From NCBI RefSeq assembly GCF_013255915.1, contig NZ_CP053896.1, positions 2,046,001-2,110,000 on the forward strand: a stretch of DNA of 64,000 bases. Reading direction: 5' to 3'. Made by a program: the position numbers and the translations under genes. The notes beneath the pieces were generated by a model. That model did no database searches and had not been told where the DNA came from. It saw nothing but the letters and a program-made list of their open reading frames with translations. Positions 25,810-36,495 of the stretch are shown one piece after another. Numbering within the stretch: position 1 is the stretch's first letter; each line of letters starts with the position of its first letter. The DNA comes from Providencia rettgeri. GTDB taxonomy: Bacteria > Pseudomonadota > Gammaproteobacteria > Enterobacterales > Enterobacteriaceae.

Positions 25810-26334
25810 ATGCAAAAGGTAAAATTACCCCTGACTATCGATGCGCAGCGTGCAGCTCAGAAAAACCTCGACTATGTTGGGAGTTATACATCTGAGCAAG
25901 TTACACGAATTGCCGAATCAGTAGTCAGTGTAGATAGTGATGTAGAAACCGAATTATCATTTAAAATTGATAATCAGCGTTTGACTGTCATCGAGGGGAA
26001 ATCCCAAGTGGATGTCACCTTACAATGCCAACGTTGCAGAACTGATTTCAAACATCATGTCTACGTATCGTATTGTTTTAGTCCTGTCGTCAATGACGAA
26101 AAGGCCGAAGCATTACCGGAGCTCTATGAACCGATTCAAATTGATGAATTTGGTGAAATAGATTTGCTGGGAATGATAGAAGATGAAATAATTCTATCCT
26201 TACCAGTGGTTCCGGTTCATGATTCTGAACACTGTGAAGTGTCCGAAGCGGACATGGTGTATGGTGAACTGCCTCCCGAGGCAGAAAAACCAAACCCATT
26301 TGCCGTATTAGCCAGTTTAAAGAAAAGTACTTAA
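25810..26334 (+). CDS. yceD: 23S rRNA accumulation protein YceD (DUF177)
   Basis: This is a 174-residue DUF177 protein needed for normal 23S rRNA levels in plants and bacteria, with unknown mechanism. The family features are the paired Cys motif [10 protein letters not shown] near residue 76 and the acidic stretch [42 protein letters not shown]. It starts [11 protein letters not shown] like its E. coli homologue. It is followed 12 bases later by rpmF, an association conserved across bacteria that ties it to ribosome synthesis. Confidence 0.88.
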   Translation: MQKVKLPLTIDAQRAAQKNLDYVGSYTSEQVTRIAESVVSVDSDVETELSFKIDNQRLTVIEGKSQVDVTLQCQRCRTDFKHHVYVSYCFSPVVNDEKAEALPELYEPIQIDEFGEIDLLGMIEDEIILSLPVVPVHDSEHCEVSEADMVYGELPPEAEKPNPFAVLASLKKST

Positions 26335-26346
26335 GGAGTAAGGTCA

Positions 26347-26517
26347 ATGGCCGTACAACAGAATAAACCAACTCGTTCAAAACGCGGTATGCGTCGTTCA
26401 CATGATGCACTGACTGCTACCCTAGTTTCTGTAGATAAAACTTCCGGTGAAACTCACCTGCGTCACCATGTGACTGCAGATGGTTACTACCGTGGCCGTA
26501 AGGTTATCAACAAGTAA
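26347..26517 (+). CDS. rpmF: 50S ribosomal protein L32
   Basis: This is a small basic protein of the large ribosomal subunit. The 56-residue reading frame [20 protein letters not shown], continuing to [10 protein letters not shown], is nearly identical to E. coli L32 apart from one residue in length. AAGGAG lies seven to eight bases before the ATG. It stands between yceD and plsX, the standard arrangement in which L32 and fatty acid genes are co-transcribed. Confidence 0.96.
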   Translation: MAVQQNKPTRSKRGMRRSHDALTATLVSVDKTSGETHLRHHVTADGYYRGRKVINK

Positions 26518-26529
26518 TTTGTTGTTACC

Positions 26530-27570
26530 TTGGCTAATCTAACCATCGCGTTAGATGCTATGGGCGGGGATGTTGGTCCCCGCGTCACGGTGCCTGCTGC
26601 ATTGCAGGCACTGGCATCTAATCCAGCACTCAAATTACTGCTTGTCGGTCAACCCGAAGCCATTCAACCTTTGCTTGCACAACAAAGTGCTGAGCTAATT
26701 TCGCGCGTCGAAATTATTCCTGCTGACGGCATTATCGCAAACGATGCAAAACCATCAAACGCGATAAGGCAAAGCAAAGGAACATCGATGCGAGTGGCCT
26801 TAGAGTTAGTGAAGACAGGGCGGGCACAAGCGTGCGTGAGTGCGGGGAATACGGGTGCGCTGATGGGCTTAGCGAAATTAATGCTAAAGTCTATAGAGGG
26901 GATTGAGCGCCCAGCGCTAATGACAATCCTACCTAATCAGCAAAAAAGTCAAACAGTAGTGCTAGATTTAGGCGCTAATGTTAACTGTAGTAGTGATATG
27001 CTAGTCCAATTTGCCGTAATGGGTTCCGTGATGGCTGAAGAAGTGGTTAACATTTCTAAACCGAGAGTTGCGTTACTGAATATTGGCGAAGAAGAGAGTA
27101 AAGGGTTGGATAATATCCGCGAAGCCGCCTCAATATTAAAAGAAACGACATCAATTAACTACATTGGTTATGTAGAAGGTAACGAGTTACTGACAGGTAA
27201 AACCGATGTGTTAGTGTGTGACGGCTTCGCAGGTAATGTCTCATTGAAGACGATGGAAGGTGTAATACGCGTCATCCTTTCATTGATAAAATCGACCGGC
27301 GATCAACATAAAAAAAGCAGTTGGTTTATGCAACTGGCGAAAAAATGGTTAAAAAAACGTTTAATGAAACGTTTTGGGGACATGAACCCCGACCAGTATA
27401 ACGGTGCGACTCTGTTAGGATTAAAAGGTATTGTCATCAAGAGTCACGGTGCAGCGAATGAAGGCGCTTTTAAAGCGGCTATTGACCGCGCAGTACAAGC
27501 TGTTGAAAAACAAGTCCCAGAAAGAATAACAGCGCGACTAAATATTGTTTTACCCAGGAGTGATCAATAA
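26530..27570 (+). CDS. plsX: Phosphate acyltransferase PlsX
   Basis: This enzyme makes acyl-phosphate from acyl-ACP, feeding PlsY in phospholipid synthesis, and is peripheral to the membrane. The 346-residue protein has [12 protein letters not shown] at the N-terminus, [13 protein letters not shown], the [10 protein letters not shown] core, [19 protein letters not shown] and [10 protein letters not shown] near the end. The only start before the conserved region is TTG at 26530, 12 bases after rpmF, without a good Shine-Dalgarno, as in E. coli where plsX also has a weak start. Translation is probably coupled to rpmF. Confidence 0.92.
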   Translation: MANLTIALDAMGGDVGPRVTVPAALQALASNPALKLLLVGQPEAIQPLLAQQSAELISRVEIIPADGIIANDAKPSNAIRQSKGTSMRVALELVKTGRAQACVSAGNTGALMGLAKLMLKSIEGIERPALMTILPNQQKSQTVVLDLGANVNCSSDMLVQFAVMGSVMAEEVVNISKPRVALLNIGEEESKGLDNIREAASILKETTSINYIGYVEGNELLTGKTDVLVCDGFAGNVSLKTMEGVIRVILSLIKSTGDQHKKSSWFMQLAKKWLKKRLMKRFGDMNPDQYNGATLLGLKGIVIKSHGAANEGAFKAAIDRAVQAVEKQVPERITARLNIVLPRSDQ

Positions 27571-27573
27571 CCT

Positions 27574-28530
27574 ATGGCTATGTACAGTAAAATCTTAGGA
27601 ACAGGCAGCTACTTACCAGCACAAGTACGTACCAATGCTGATCTGGAAAAAATGGTTGATACTTCTGATGAGTGGATTGTGACACGCACTGGCATACATG
27701 AAAGAAGAATTGCTAACGAAGAAGAAAGTGTTTCAGTGATGGGTTTTCATGCGGCCCAAAATGCGCTGGACATGGCACAAGTCGATGCAACAGACATTGG
27801 TTTAATTATCGTCGCAACCACATCAGCAACTCACGCTTTCCCTAGTGCAGCTTGCCAAATCCAACAAATGCTTGGTATTCAAGATTGTGCGGCATTTGAT
27901 GTCGCAGCTGCATGTGCAGGTTTTACTTATGCGATTAGTATTGCTGATCAATTCGTTAAAACGGGCATGACTAAAAAAGCATTAGTTATTGGTGCAGATG
28001 CATTATCTAAAACATTAGATCCCGAAGACCGTGGCACAATTATTTTATTTGGTGATGCGGCAGGGGCTGTGGTTATTGGCGAATCTGAAGAGCCGGGTAT
28101 CATTTCGACACATTTACATGCAGATGGCCGTTATGGTGATTTACTCACATTACCTAATCGTAGCCGTTGCTCTGAAGACCCTGCCTATTTGACCATGACA
28201 GGTAATGAAGTCTTTAAAGTTGCAGTGCGTGAATTAGCGCATATTGTCGATGAAACATTAGCACAGAGCGGCATTGCCAAAGAAGAACTTGATTGGCTAG
28301 TCCCACATCAAGCAAATTTAAGAATTATCTCTGCGACGGCGAAAAAATTAGATATGACAATGGATAAAGTCGTTGTCACATTAGACCGTCACGGTAATAC
28401 TTCAGCAGCATCTGTTCCTACAGCGTTGGATGAAGCGGTGCGTGATGGCCGTATTCAGCGTGGTCAACTTGTGCTTTTAGAAGCCTTTGGTGGTGGTTTC
28501 ACTTGGGGCTCTGCATTGGTTCGTTTTTAA
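27574..28530 (+). CDS. fabH: 3-oxoacyl-ACP synthase III
   Basis: FabH starts fatty acid synthesis by condensing acetyl-CoA with malonyl-ACP. The catalytic triad is visible: Cys in [12 protein letters not shown], His in VPHQANLRI and Asn in HGNTSAAS. The 318-residue length (317 in E. coli) and the ending [16 protein letters not shown] match FabH. AGGAG at 27556-27560 suits the ATG at 27574; an in-frame ATG two codons later corresponds to the E. coli start. It lies between plsX and fabD in the canonical fab cluster. Confidence 0.95.
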   Translation: MAMYSKILGTGSYLPAQVRTNADLEKMVDTSDEWIVTRTGIHERRIANEEESVSVMGFHAAQNALDMAQVDATDIGLIIVATTSATHAFPSAACQIQQMLGIQDCAAFDVAAACAGFTYAISIADQFVKTGMTKKALVIGADALSKTLDPEDRGTIILFGDAAGAVVIGESEEPGIISTHLHADGRYGDLLTLPNRSRCSEDPAYLTMTGNEVFKVAVRELAHIVDETLAQSGIAKEELDWLVPHQANLRIISATAKKLDMTMDKVVVTLDRHGNTSAASVPTALDEAVRDGRIQRGQLVLLEAFGGGFTWGSALVRF

Positions 28531-28548
28531 TTAACTGAGAAAATAGAC

Positions 28549-29481
28549 ATGACACAATTTGCTATGGTATTTCCCGGACAGGGTTCTCAGTCTTTAGGTA
28601 TGTTAGCGGCACTAGCTGAAGAAAATCAGCTGGTTGAGCAAACATTCGCTGAAGCATCGGAAGCATTGGGTTACGATCTCTGGGCGTTAGTACAAAATGG
28701 GCCAGAAGAAGAATTAAACAAAACATGGCAAACACAGCCTGCGTTATTGGCAGCTTCTGTGGCTATTTTCCGTGTTTGGAAAGACAAAAATGGCGCAATG
28801 CCAACGATGATGGCGGGTCACAGCCTTGGTGAGTATTCTGCTTTAGTTTGTGCGGGTGTTATCGACTTCAAACAAGCGATTAAACTGGTTGAATTGCGCG
28901 GAAAACTCATGCAAGAAGCCGTTCCTGAAGGAACTGGTGCGATGTATGCCATTATTGGTTTAGATAATGAATCAATTGAAAAAGCTTGCCAAGAAGCCGC
29001 TCAAGGCCAAGTGGTTTCACCAGTTAATTTTAATTCACCAGGCCAAGTCGTCATTGCAGGTGAAAAAGCGGCAGTCGAACGTGCGGGTATCGCATGTAAA
29101 GAAGCGGGTGCAAAACGCGCATTACCATTATCTGTTAGCGTCCCTTCTCATTGTGCATTAATGAAGCCAGCTGCTGATAAATTAGCCGAAGCGTTAGAAA
29201 AAATTGATTTTTGTGAGCCAGACTATCCAGTTATTAACAATGTTGATGTTAAAATTGAGAAATCGGCACAAAATATTCGTGATGCTTTAGTCCGTCAACT
29301 GTATAATCCAGTACGCTGGACGGAAACAGTAGAATTAATGGCAGATCAAGGTGTTGAACATCTTATTGAAGTAGGTCCAGGGAAAGTATTGACTGGTCTT
29401 ACCAAGCGAATTGTCTCTAATTTAACTGCCGTCGCAGTCAATGATCCTGTATCATTAAGCACTGCTTTAGAAAATAGCTGA
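28549..29481 (+). CDS. fabD: Malonyl-CoA:ACP transacylase
   Basis: FabD transfers malonyl from CoA to acyl carrier protein. The 310-residue protein has FPGQGSQSLGML at the N-terminus, the nucleophile elbow AGHSLGEYSAL with the catalytic Ser, the substrate-carboxylate Arg in VELRGKLMQEA, the catalytic His in SVPSHCALM, and VEHLIEVGPGKVLTGL at the C-terminus. It starts 18 bases after fabH and ends eight bases before fabG. No anomalies were seen. Confidence 0.95.
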   Translation: MTQFAMVFPGQGSQSLGMLAALAEENQLVEQTFAEASEALGYDLWALVQNGPEEELNKTWQTQPALLAASVAIFRVWKDKNGAMPTMMAGHSLGEYSALVCAGVIDFKQAIKLVELRGKLMQEAVPEGTGAMYAIIGLDNESIEKACQEAAQGQVVSPVNFNSPGQVVIAGEKAAVERAGIACKEAGAKRALPLSVSVPSHCALMKPAADKLAEALEKIDFCEPDYPVINNVDVKIEKSAQNIRDALVRQLYNPVRWTETVELMADQGVEHLIEVGPGKVLTGLTKRIVSNLTAVAVNDPVSLSTALENS

Positions 29482-29488
29482 GGACGAC

Positions 29489-30223
29489 ATGAGCTTTGAA
29501 GGAAAAATTGCACTGGTAACAGGCGCGAGTCGTGGAATTGGTAAAGCGATTGCTTTAACATTAATTGCTCGTGGTGCCACTGTTATCGGGACAGCAACCA
29601 GCGAAAAAGGCGCAGAAGCCATTACCGCTTATCTTGATGGCAAAGGTAAAGGTTTAGCATTAAACGTGACTGATGCAGCATCAATCGAAGAAACTTTGAC
29701 CAAAATCCGCGAAGAATTTGGTGAAATTGATATTTTGATTAATAATGCAGGTATCACTCGTGATAACCTATTGATGCGTATGAAAGAAGATGAATGGCAA
29801 GATATTATTGACACCAATCTTTCATCCGTTTACCGTTTGTCTAAATCCGTTTTGCGTGCCATGATGAAAAAACGTTGTGGACGTATTATTTCAATTGCAT
29901 CCGTTGTCGGTGTGATGGGAAATGCGGGGCAAACTAACTATGCAGCAGCGAAAGCAGGGTTAATTGGTTTTAGCAAATCATTGGCTCGTGAAGTCGCTTC
30001 TCGTGGTATTACTGTCAACGTCGTTGCACCTGGTTTTATCGAAACTGATATGACTAAAGCATTGACAGATGAACAGCGTGCAGGCATTTTATCTCAGGTT
30101 CCTGCGGATAGACTGGGTGATGCACAAGAAATTGCCAGTGCTGTAGCGTTTTTAGCTTCTGATGAAGCTGCTTACATCACAGGTGAAACATTGCATGTCA
30201 ATGGTGGCATGTACATGATCTAA
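29489..30223 (+). CDS. fabG: 3-oxoacyl-ACP reductase
   Basis: FabG is an NADPH-dependent short-chain dehydrogenase that reduces 3-ketoacyl-ACP. Its 244 residues equal the E. coli length. It has the cofactor motif TGASRGIG, NNAG, the catalytic Ser and Tyr-Lys in SIASVVG and NYAAAKAG, and the C-terminal YITGETLHVNGGMYMI. AGGA precedes the ATG. A gap of 155 bases with an inverted repeat separates it from acpP. Confidence 0.96.
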   Translation: MSFEGKIALVTGASRGIGKAIALTLIARGATVIGTATSEKGAEAITAYLDGKGKGLALNVTDAASIEETLTKIREEFGEIDILINNAGITRDNLLMRMKEDEWQDIIDTNLSSVYRLSKSVLRAMMKKRCGRIISIASVVGVMGNAGQTNYAAAKAGLIGFSKSLAREVASRGITVNVVAPGFIETDMTKALTDEQRAGILSQVPADRLGDAQEIASAVAFLASDEAAYITGETLHVNGGMYMI

Positions 30224-30232
30224 AGAAATGAT

Positions 30233-30289
30233 GGAACTATTTGCATTTTTAATGTTATCTAACGCTAAATAATGCAAAATAATAGTTCC
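30233..30289 (+). promoter_or_regulatory. Inverted repeat in the fabG-acpP gap
   Basis: GGAACTATTTGCATT (30233-30247) pairs with AATGCAAAATAATAGTTCC (30271-30289) apart from a two-base bulge. The hairpin lies directly after the fabG stop. It lacks a T run, so it may be an mRNA processing or stability element that sets the acpP:fabG ratio. An acpP promoter may follow it. Confidence 0.5.
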
Positions 30290-30378
30290 AACAGCCGGGA
30301 TTGGGTTGTATCTTTTCCTGTATTTCATAAACTACGAAAACCATCGCGAAAGCGAGTTTTGATAGGAATTTTAATAGT

Positions 30379-30615
30379 ATGAGCACTATCGAAGAACGCG
30401 TTAAGAAAATCATCGTTGAACAACTGGGTGTTAAAGAGGAAGAAGTTGTAAATACAGCTTCATTTGTTGATGACTTGGGCGCTGATTCTCTTGACACAGT
30501 TGAGCTAGTTATGGCTCTGGAAGAAGAGTTCGATTGCGAAATCCCTGACGAAGAAGCTGAAAAGATCACAACAGTACAGGCTGCGATTGACTACGTCGAG
30601 AACGCATCTAAATAA
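30379..30615 (+). CDS. acpP: Acyl carrier protein
   Basis: This is the 78-residue acidic carrier of growing fatty acyl chains. The phosphopantetheine attachment Ser is in [18 protein letters not shown], identical or nearly so to E. coli AcpP, and the sequence ends IDYVENASK. It has strong codon bias and its own upstream region. It is followed 77 bases later by fabF. Confidence 0.97.
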   Translation: MSTIEERVKKIIVEQLGVKEEEVVNTASFVDDLGADSLDTVELVMALEEEFDCEIPDEEAEKITTVQAAIDYVENASK

Positions 30616-30692
30616 TTGTACGGAAACTTATCTAGGCGATCACTCGATCGCCTATGTTCCTTTTGTAACTTTTCCCTCCTTGGAGGAAATAC

Positions 30693-31943
30693 GTGTCTAA
30701 GCGTCGTGTAGTCGTAACCGGACTGGGCATGTTATCTCCTGTCGGCAACACAGTTGAGTCATCATGGAAAGCTGTTTGTGACGGACAGAGTGGTATCAGC
30801 CTAATCGATCATTTTGATACTACTAACCACGCAACTAAATTTGCTGGCTTAGTAAAAGATTTCAATTACGAAGAATTTGGCATCTCTCGTAAAGATGCAA
30901 AGAAAATGGATCCATTCATCCAATATGGTATCGCTGCTGGCTTTCAAGCCTTTAAAGATGCTGGATTGGAAGTAACAGAAGCCAATGCTACTCGAATTGG
31001 TGCAGCGATTGGTTCTGGTATTGGTGGGTTAGGCTTAATTCAGGACAACTGTGAGTCATTACTGCACGGTGGGCCTCGTAAGGTAAGTCCATTCTTCGTA
31101 CCATCGACCATCATTAATATGGTGGCTGGTCATTTAAGCATTATGTACGGTTTCCGTGGTCCAAGTATTTCAATTGCAACTGCCTGTACATCAGGTGTGC
31201 ATAATATTGGTCATGCAGCTCGTATGATTGCTTACGGTGACGCGGATGTAATGGTTGCAGGCGGCGCTGAAAAAGCAACGACACCACTTGGTGTGGCTGG
31301 TTTCGGTGCAGCACGTGCATTATCGACTCGCAACGATGATCCACAAGCGGCAAGTCGCCCATGGGATAAAGACCGTGATGGTTTTGTTCTGGGAGATGGC
31401 GCAGGTATCATTATTCTTGAAGAATATGAACATGCGAAAGCACGCGGTGCAAAAATTTATGCAGAAATTGCAGGTTTTGGGATGAGCAGTGATGCTTACC
31501 ATATGACATCACCACCTGAAAATGGTGCGGGTGCAGCACTTGCAATGGAAAATGCACTAAATGACGCAGGAATCAAAGCGAGTGACGTGGGGTATATCAA
31601 TGCTCACGGTACTTCAACTCCTGCAGGCGATTTAGCAGAAGCACAAGCAGTCGTTAATGTATTTGGTGAGGGCACAGATGTATTAGTCAGCTCAACTAAA
31701 TCAATGACTGGGCACTTACTTGGTGCTGCAGGTGCTATTGAGTCAATCTTCACTATTTTGGCATTGTGCGATCAAATTGTTCCACCTACCATTAATTTGG
31801 ATAACCCAGATGAAGCGTGCAAACTGGATTTTGTTCCAGGTGAAGCACGTAAAGTGGATAACATGGAGTATGCTCTGTGTAACTCGTTTGGTTTTGGTGG
31901 CACCAACGGTTCATTAATTTTCCGTCGTTATCACGGCGAATAA
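30693..31943 (+). CDS. fabF: 3-oxoacyl-ACP synthase II
   Basis: FabF elongates acyl-ACP, including the palmitoleate to vaccenate step that is temperature-controlled in E. coli. The 416-residue protein begins at GTG with a strong TTGGAGGA sequence upstream. It has the active Cys in [14 protein letters not shown], His in [11 protein letters not shown], His in [13 protein letters not shown] and the ending [17 protein letters not shown] good terminator at 31967-32002 separates it from pabC. Confidence 0.96.
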   Translation: MSKRRVVVTGLGMLSPVGNTVESSWKAVCDGQSGISLIDHFDTTNHATKFAGLVKDFNYEEFGISRKDAKKMDPFIQYGIAAGFQAFKDAGLEVTEANATRIGAAIGSGIGGLGLIQDNCESLLHGGPRKVSPFFVPSTIINMVAGHLSIMYGFRGPSISIATACTSGVHNIGHAARMIAYGDADVMVAGGAEKATTPLGVAGFGAARALSTRNDDPQAASRPWDKDRDGFVLGDGAGIIILEEYEHAKARGAKIYAEIAGFGMSSDAYHMTSPPENGAGAALAMENALNDAGIKASDVGYINAHGTSTPAGDLAEAQAVVNVFGEGTDVLVSSTKSMTGHLLGAAGAIESIFTILALCDQIVPPTINLDNPDEACKLDFVPGEARKVDNMEYALCNSFGFGGTNGSLIFRRYHGE

Positions 31944-31966
31944 TTAATCTATTACCGTTAGTTATT

Positions 31967-32002
31967 AGCCCTAGTCACGTATTGTGGCTGGGGCTTTATT
32001 TT
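31967..32002 (+). terminator. Rho-independent terminator after fabF
   Basis: AGCCCTAGTCAC and GTGGCTGGGGCT form a 12-bp stem with two G-T pairs and a five-base loop, followed by TTTATTTT. Confidence 0.75.
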
Positions 32003-32093
32003 GCCCAGTTCTTTGCACAGTTCTTCGCTTTAGTTTATGATAATCCCACTTGATTACTGTCTGATTTATCAGCTTTTATTATAAGTATTATCA

Positions 32094-32924
32094 ATGTCAT
32101 ATTGGGTTGATGGGCAGCTTTGCCAGCAAATAAGTGTTACTGATCGCGCAGTCTCTTTTGGGGACGGCTGCTTTACGACCATACATGGCGTTAATCAGCA
32201 AGCTAAAATGTTAAATGAGCATATTGCTCGGTTAAAGCACGATAGCCAAAGATTGAAAATTGCTCAGCCAGATTGGGAAAGGTTGGCAGAGCATCTAAAG
32301 CAGGTTTGTGCAGAACAGACTCAAGACGAATTTGTGGTCAAAGTGATTATTAGTCGCGGTGCTGGTGGTAGAGGATATAGCTCTAAAGGTTTTACCTCGC
32401 CGACGGTGATAGTCAGCGTTTCTCCCTTCCCGAATAATTATGTCCAATTACAGTGCAAAGGGGCTAACCTCGTTCTTAGCCAAATTCCATTGGCTCGTAA
32501 CCCATTGCTAGCAGGGATGAAACACCTCAACCGCTTAGAACAAGTCCTTATTAAGCAAGAGGTTGATGAACTTAATGCAGATGAAGCTATTGTGCTAGAC
32601 ACCGACGGTATTATTGTTGAATGCTGTAGTGCTAATGTTTTCTGGCGAATTGGTCAAACAGTGTATACCCCAGTTTTATCTCATAGTGGTGTGAATGGAT
32701 TAATGAGACAAAAGATAATATCACTGTTACAAGATAGCCAGTACCATCTTCAACAGGTGGAACGCTTTGCTAACGTCTTAACTCATTGTGATGAAGTGGT
32801 TATTTGTAATGCGCTGATGCCAGTTTTACCGGTACAAAGTATTCAAATGGATAAACAACTTCCACCATTACAATTTGCGTCTCGTGAGCTGTTTGAGTAT
32901 CTATTTTTGCGTTGCAAAATTTAG
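32094..32924 (+). CDS. pabC: Aminodeoxychorismate lyase
   Basis: This PLP enzyme (fold type IV) releases pyruvate from aminodeoxychorismate to give p-aminobenzoate for folate. The 276-residue protein (E. coli 269) has VTDRAVSFGDGCFTT at the N-terminus, the PLP-binding Lys in GMKHLNRLEQVL and the phosphate-cup region ECCSANVFWR. It lies between fabF and mltG, as in E. coli. It starts with ATG after a weak ribosome binding site, 92 bases past the fabF terminator, so it probably has its own promoter or depends on readthrough. Confidence 0.9.
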   Translation: MSYWVDGQLCQQISVTDRAVSFGDGCFTTIHGVNQQAKMLNEHIARLKHDSQRLKIAQPDWERLAEHLKQVCAEQTQDEFVVKVIISRGAGGRGYSSKGFTSPTVIVSVSPFPNNYVQLQCKGANLVLSQIPLARNPLLAGMKHLNRLEQVLIKQEVDELNADEAIVLDTDGIIVECCSANVFWRIGQTVYTPVLSHSGVNGLMRQKIISLLQDSQYHLQQVERFANVLTHCDEVVICNALMPVLPVQSIQMDKQLPPLQFASRELFEYLFLRCKI

Positions 32925-32976
32925 TTTTTATAAATGAATTAATTGTTACCAACACACGCATTGAAATGGTCAATAA

Positions 32977-33999
32977 ATGAAATTAGCCAAAAAAATTATT
33001 CTAATTGCCGTTACCTTGGCTGCTATTGTCGCAGTCGCGGTCTATTGGCAATATCGTCAAGTACTGGACTATGCCAAAACGCCTATCAATATCACACAAG
33101 AAAAAATCTTCACAGTACCTGCGGGAACTGGGCGTGTCGCATTTGAAGGGTTACTTATAGAAGATAACATTCTTGAAAAAGGGAATGAATTTCAATGGTT
33201 ACTCAAACTACGCCCTGAACTGGCTCAGCTAAAAGCAGGAACTTACCGCCTGCAACCGGGTATGAATGTGGAACAACTACTACAATTAATTGTAAGTGGT
33301 AAAGAAGCACAATTTTCGATCCGTTTTATTGAAGGTAACCGTTTAAGTGATTGGGGTAATATTTTACGTGATGCTCCTTACTTAGAGCATAAAACTACCA
33401 ACTTAACCCCGACAGAACTGCACGCCCTGATTGGGTTTAACGGAGAAGGGACTTTAGAAGGGTGGCTATATCCTGATACCTATTTATACACAGCGGGGAC
33501 AACAGACGCTGAAATTTTAAAACGTGCTTATAAACGTATGCAAAACAGCCTTGATGAAGAGTGGAAAGGGCGTGATAGGGATTTACCCTATAAGAATGCC
33601 TATGAAATGCTTATTATGGCTTCGATTATTGAAAAAGAAACCGGTATTGATAGTGAAAGAGCCCAGGTTGCATCCGTATTTGTTAACCGCTTAAAGAAAA
33701 ATATGCGTCTACAAACCGACCCAACCGTCATCTATGGGTTAGGTGAAAAGTATCGTGGTAAAATTTATCGTAGTGATTTAGATAATTACACACCATACAA
33801 TACTTATAAGATTGATGGTTTGCCACCAACACCGATTGCAATGCCGAGCCTTGCATCGTTAAAGGCTGCCGCACATCCGGCTAAAACGGATTACATATTC
33901 TTTGTCGCAGATGGTAAAGGTGGGCATACTTTTAGTCGTAATCTAAACGACCACAATCGTGCCGTTAAAGTTTACCGCCAATTTGAACAGCAAAACTGA
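32977..33999 (+). CDS. mltG: Endolytic murein transglycosylase MltG
   Basis: This inner-membrane lytic transglycosylase cuts nascent glycan strands and is thought to set chain length. The 340-residue protein has one N-terminal membrane helix (about residues 5-24), a LysM-like region ([34 protein letters not shown]) and the YceG catalytic domain with Glu in [10 protein letters not shown], then [12 protein letters not shown] and [15 protein letters not shown]. It is followed five bases later by tmk, so the two are co-translated. Confidence 0.93.
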   Translation: MKLAKKIILIAVTLAAIVAVAVYWQYRQVLDYAKTPINITQEKIFTVPAGTGRVAFEGLLIEDNILEKGNEFQWLLKLRPELAQLKAGTYRLQPGMNVEQLLQLIVSGKEAQFSIRFIEGNRLSDWGNILRDAPYLEHKTTNLTPTELHALIGFNGEGTLEGWLYPDTYLYTAGTTDAEILKRAYKRMQNSLDEEWKGRDRDLPYKNAYEMLIMASIIEKETGIDSERAQVASVFVNRLKKNMRLQTDPTVIYGLGEKYRGKIYRSDLDNYTPYNTYKIDGLPPTPIAMPSLASLKAAAHPAKTDYIFFVADGKGGHTFSRNLNDHNRAVKVYRQFEQQN

Positions 34000-34004
34000 T
34001 AAAA

Positions 34005-34634
34005 ATGAAAAACCAATTTATTGTTATTGAAGGACTCGAAGGCGCTGGTAAAACAACTGCAATCAATACGGTTGTGGAAACGTTGAACCAAGCAGGGATC
34101 ACAGATATTGTCTTTACCCGCGAGCCTGGTGGAACGCCATTGGCAGAGAAACTCCGTGAGCTGATAAAGCAAGGTATTGCAGGTGATAAAGTCACGGATA
34201 AGGCTGAATTGCTGATGTTATATGCAGCCCGTGTACAACTGGTTGATACAGTGATCCAACCTGCATTAGCGGCTGGCAAATGGGTGGTCGGTGACCGTCA
34301 TGATTTATCTTCCCAAGCGTATCAGGGGGGTGGACGTGAAATTGATCGTCATTTGATGCAATCATTACGTGACTTAGTGTTGGGCGATTTCAAACCTTCA
34401 TTAACCTTATACCTTGATTTACCTCCTGAATTAGGTTTACAACGTGCAAGGTCACGGGGTGAATTAGATAGAATTGAAAAAGAATCGTTAGCCTTTTTCG
34501 AAAGAACACGCAGCCGTTATCTTGAGCTGGCTGCGGGTGATGAAACGATACTCACTATTGATGCCAGCCAAAATATTGAGCAAGTACAACAAGATATTCG
34601 CCAAACGTTGACGCAATGGTTAGCGCGTGCTTGA
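34005..34634 (+). CDS. tmk: Thymidylate kinase
   Basis: Tmk phosphorylates dTMP to dTDP. The 209-residue protein has the P-loop [10 protein letters not shown], the DR(H/Y) motif in [16 protein letters not shown] and a LID region [12 protein letters not shown] with the basic residues of the E. coli-type enzyme. It starts five bases after mltG and is followed 24 bases later by holB. Confidence 0.95.
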   Translation: MKNQFIVIEGLEGAGKTTAINTVVETLNQAGITDIVFTREPGGTPLAEKLRELIKQGIAGDKVTDKAELLMLYAARVQLVDTVIQPALAAGKWVVGDRHDLSSQAYQGGGREIDRHLMQSLRDLVLGDFKPSLTLYLDLPPELGLQRARSRGELDRIEKESLAFFERTRSRYLELAAGDETILTIDASQNIEQVQQDIRQTLTQWLARA

Positions 34635-34658
34635 TAAACCACATAAGGTATTAATCCC

Positions 34659-35651
34659 ATGAATTGGTATCCTTGGTTAAATGAACCTTACCGACAAATC
34701 ATTACTGCGTACCAAAGCGGTCGAGGCCACCACGCGTTACTGCTTCACTCAATACCGGGAAATGGGGCACAAGCACTATGCTATGGAATTAGTCGTTGGC
34801 TTATTTGCCAAGAAAGAGACGGGCTAAAAAGCTGTGGGCAATGCCATAGCTGTCGTTTGATGCTCGCTGGTAATCATCCTGACTATCATATTATTGAAGT
34901 AGAAAAAGGGAAGTCTACTGTTAGTGTTGATGCGGTTAGAAAATTGATTGAAACCTTGAGTCGCCATGCTCAACAAGGCGGCAACAAAGTGGTGTATATT
35001 CCACAGGTTGAAGCATTGACAGATGCAGCAGCCAATGCGTTATTGAAAACATTGGAAGAGCCGGCAAAGGACACTTACTTTTTACTTGGAAGTGATAAAC
35101 AAGAGAATTTGCTTGCGACCATTCGCAGCCGTTGCCTGAGTCATTTCTTACCTGCTCCCGATCCACAAATAGCACTCTACTGGCTGCAAAAGCAAAAGCC
35201 GGATATTGCTGTTGAAAATGCGATAACGGCATTAAAAATATGCCAAGGTGCGCCACTTTCTGCGCTAGCCTTATTGGATGAACAACGCTGGCAAAAACGT
35301 AATGCACTATGCCATAGTTTAGGTCATGCATTGCAAACGGGGGATATGTTGAGTTTGCTGCCTAGTTTGAATATTGATGAAGCGCCTGATGCCTTAAATT
35401 GGCTACTTAGCTTATTGGCGGATGCTATTAAAATTCAACAAGGGGCTGGGGTTTTTTGCATCAACCAAGATCAGCAATCTCAAGTTCTGCAATTAGCTGG
35501 TGCTATGAATCGAACACAGTTAATAAATATGTATGATAAGTGGTTATATTGCCGCCATCAATTACTGACAGTTCCTGCACTGAATCAGGAACTGATTCTG
35601 ACAAATCAATTATTACAATGGGAAGCTTCGTTGTCTCTCCCTACATTTTAA
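34659..35651 (+). CDS. holB: DNA polymerase III delta prime subunit
   Basis: HolB is a component of the clamp loader that opens the beta clamp at primed sites. The 330-residue protein (E. coli 334) has an AAA+ fold lacking a functional P-loop (SIPGNGAQAL), as expected for delta prime. It also has the zinc module CQERDGLKSCGQCHSC, the arginine-finger region LLATIRSRC and a C-terminal collar domain. It stands in the tmk-holB-tatD order of E. coli. Confidence 0.93.
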   Translation: MNWYPWLNEPYRQIITAYQSGRGHHALLLHSIPGNGAQALCYGISRWLICQERDGLKSCGQCHSCRLMLAGNHPDYHIIEVEKGKSTVSVDAVRKLIETLSRHAQQGGNKVVYIPQVEALTDAAANALLKTLEEPAKDTYFLLGSDKQENLLATIRSRCLSHFLPAPDPQIALYWLQKQKPDIAVENAITALKICQGAPLSALALLDEQRWQKRNALCHSLGHALQTGDMLSLLPSLNIDEAPDALNWLLSLLADAIKIQQGAGVFCINQDQQSQVLQLAGAMNRTQLINMYDKWLYCRHQLLTVPALNQELILTNQLLQWEASLSLPTF

Positions 35652-35663
35652 AAAGAGTTAAAT

Positions 35664-36455
35664 ATGTTTGTTGTTGATTCACACTGTCATCTCGACTGTT
35701 TAGATTATGAAAAATTACATACGAATGTCGACGATGTTATCGCAAAGGCTTCGGCCCGTGATGTCCGTTTCATGTTAGCTGTTGCAACAACGTTGCACGG
35801 TTTTGAAAGCATGAAAAAAATGATTGGCATGCGTGACAATATTGCTTTTTCATGTGGTATTCATCCTCTCAATTTAGACGAAGGATATGATTTCGCACGA
35901 CTAGCACAATTAGCCGCAGGAAATGAGGTTGTTGCGCTAGGAGAAACTGGGCTGGATTACTATTATCAGCAAGAGAATGCCGCGTTGCAGCAAGAGTCTT
36001 TTCGTCAGCACATTCGCATAGGTCGTGAAGTCAATAAACCCGTCATTGTGCATACTCGTGCGGCACGAGAAGACACCTTATCTATTCTACGCGAAGAAAA
36101 TGTGATGGACTGTGGCGGGGTATTACACTGCTTTACTGAAGATAAAGATACGGCTGTTGAACTACTCGATTTAGGTATGTATATCTCATTTTCAGGGATC
36201 GTCACATTTCGTAACGCAGAGCAAATTAGAGAAGCCGCCCGTGTTGTTCCTTTAGACCGAATTTTAGTCGAAACTGACTCGCCATATTTGGCTCCTGTTC
36301 CTCATCGTGGGAGGGAAAACCAACCCGCGTACGTCCGGGATGTTATTGAGTATATGGCGGTGCTAAAGGGGGTTAGTGTTGAGCAACTCGCTGAAATCAC
36401 GACACAAAACTTCAATCGTTTGTTTCATTTAAATGTTGGCACAAATAACGTATAA
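35664..36455 (+). CDS. ycfH: TatD-family metal-dependent hydrolase (YcfH)
   Basis: This is a TIM-barrel hydrolase of the TatD family. Metal-binding motifs are DSHCHLD at the N-terminus, the Glu in ALGETGLDYYY, HTRAAREDTL, LHCFTED and ETDSPYLAP. The 263-residue length is that of YcfH (265). TatD proteins are DNases or D-aminoacyl-tRNA deacylase-like hydrolases, and the substrate of YcfH is unsettled. AAGAG precedes the ATG. In E. coli ptsG and fhuE follow; here hinT follows directly. Confidence 0.9.
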   Translation: MFVVDSHCHLDCLDYEKLHTNVDDVIAKASARDVRFMLAVATTLHGFESMKKMIGMRDNIAFSCGIHPLNLDEGYDFARLAQLAAGNEVVALGETGLDYYYQQENAALQQESFRQHIRIGREVNKPVIVHTRAAREDTLSILREENVMDCGGVLHCFTEDKDTAVELLDLGMYISFSGIVTFRNAEQIREAARVVPLDRILVETDSPYLAPVPHRGRENQPAYVRDVIEYMAVLKGVSVEQLAEITTQNFNRLFHLNVGTNNV

Positions 36456-36495
36456 ATTAGTTCACTAGAACGATTAAATGACTAAGGAAATTGAA

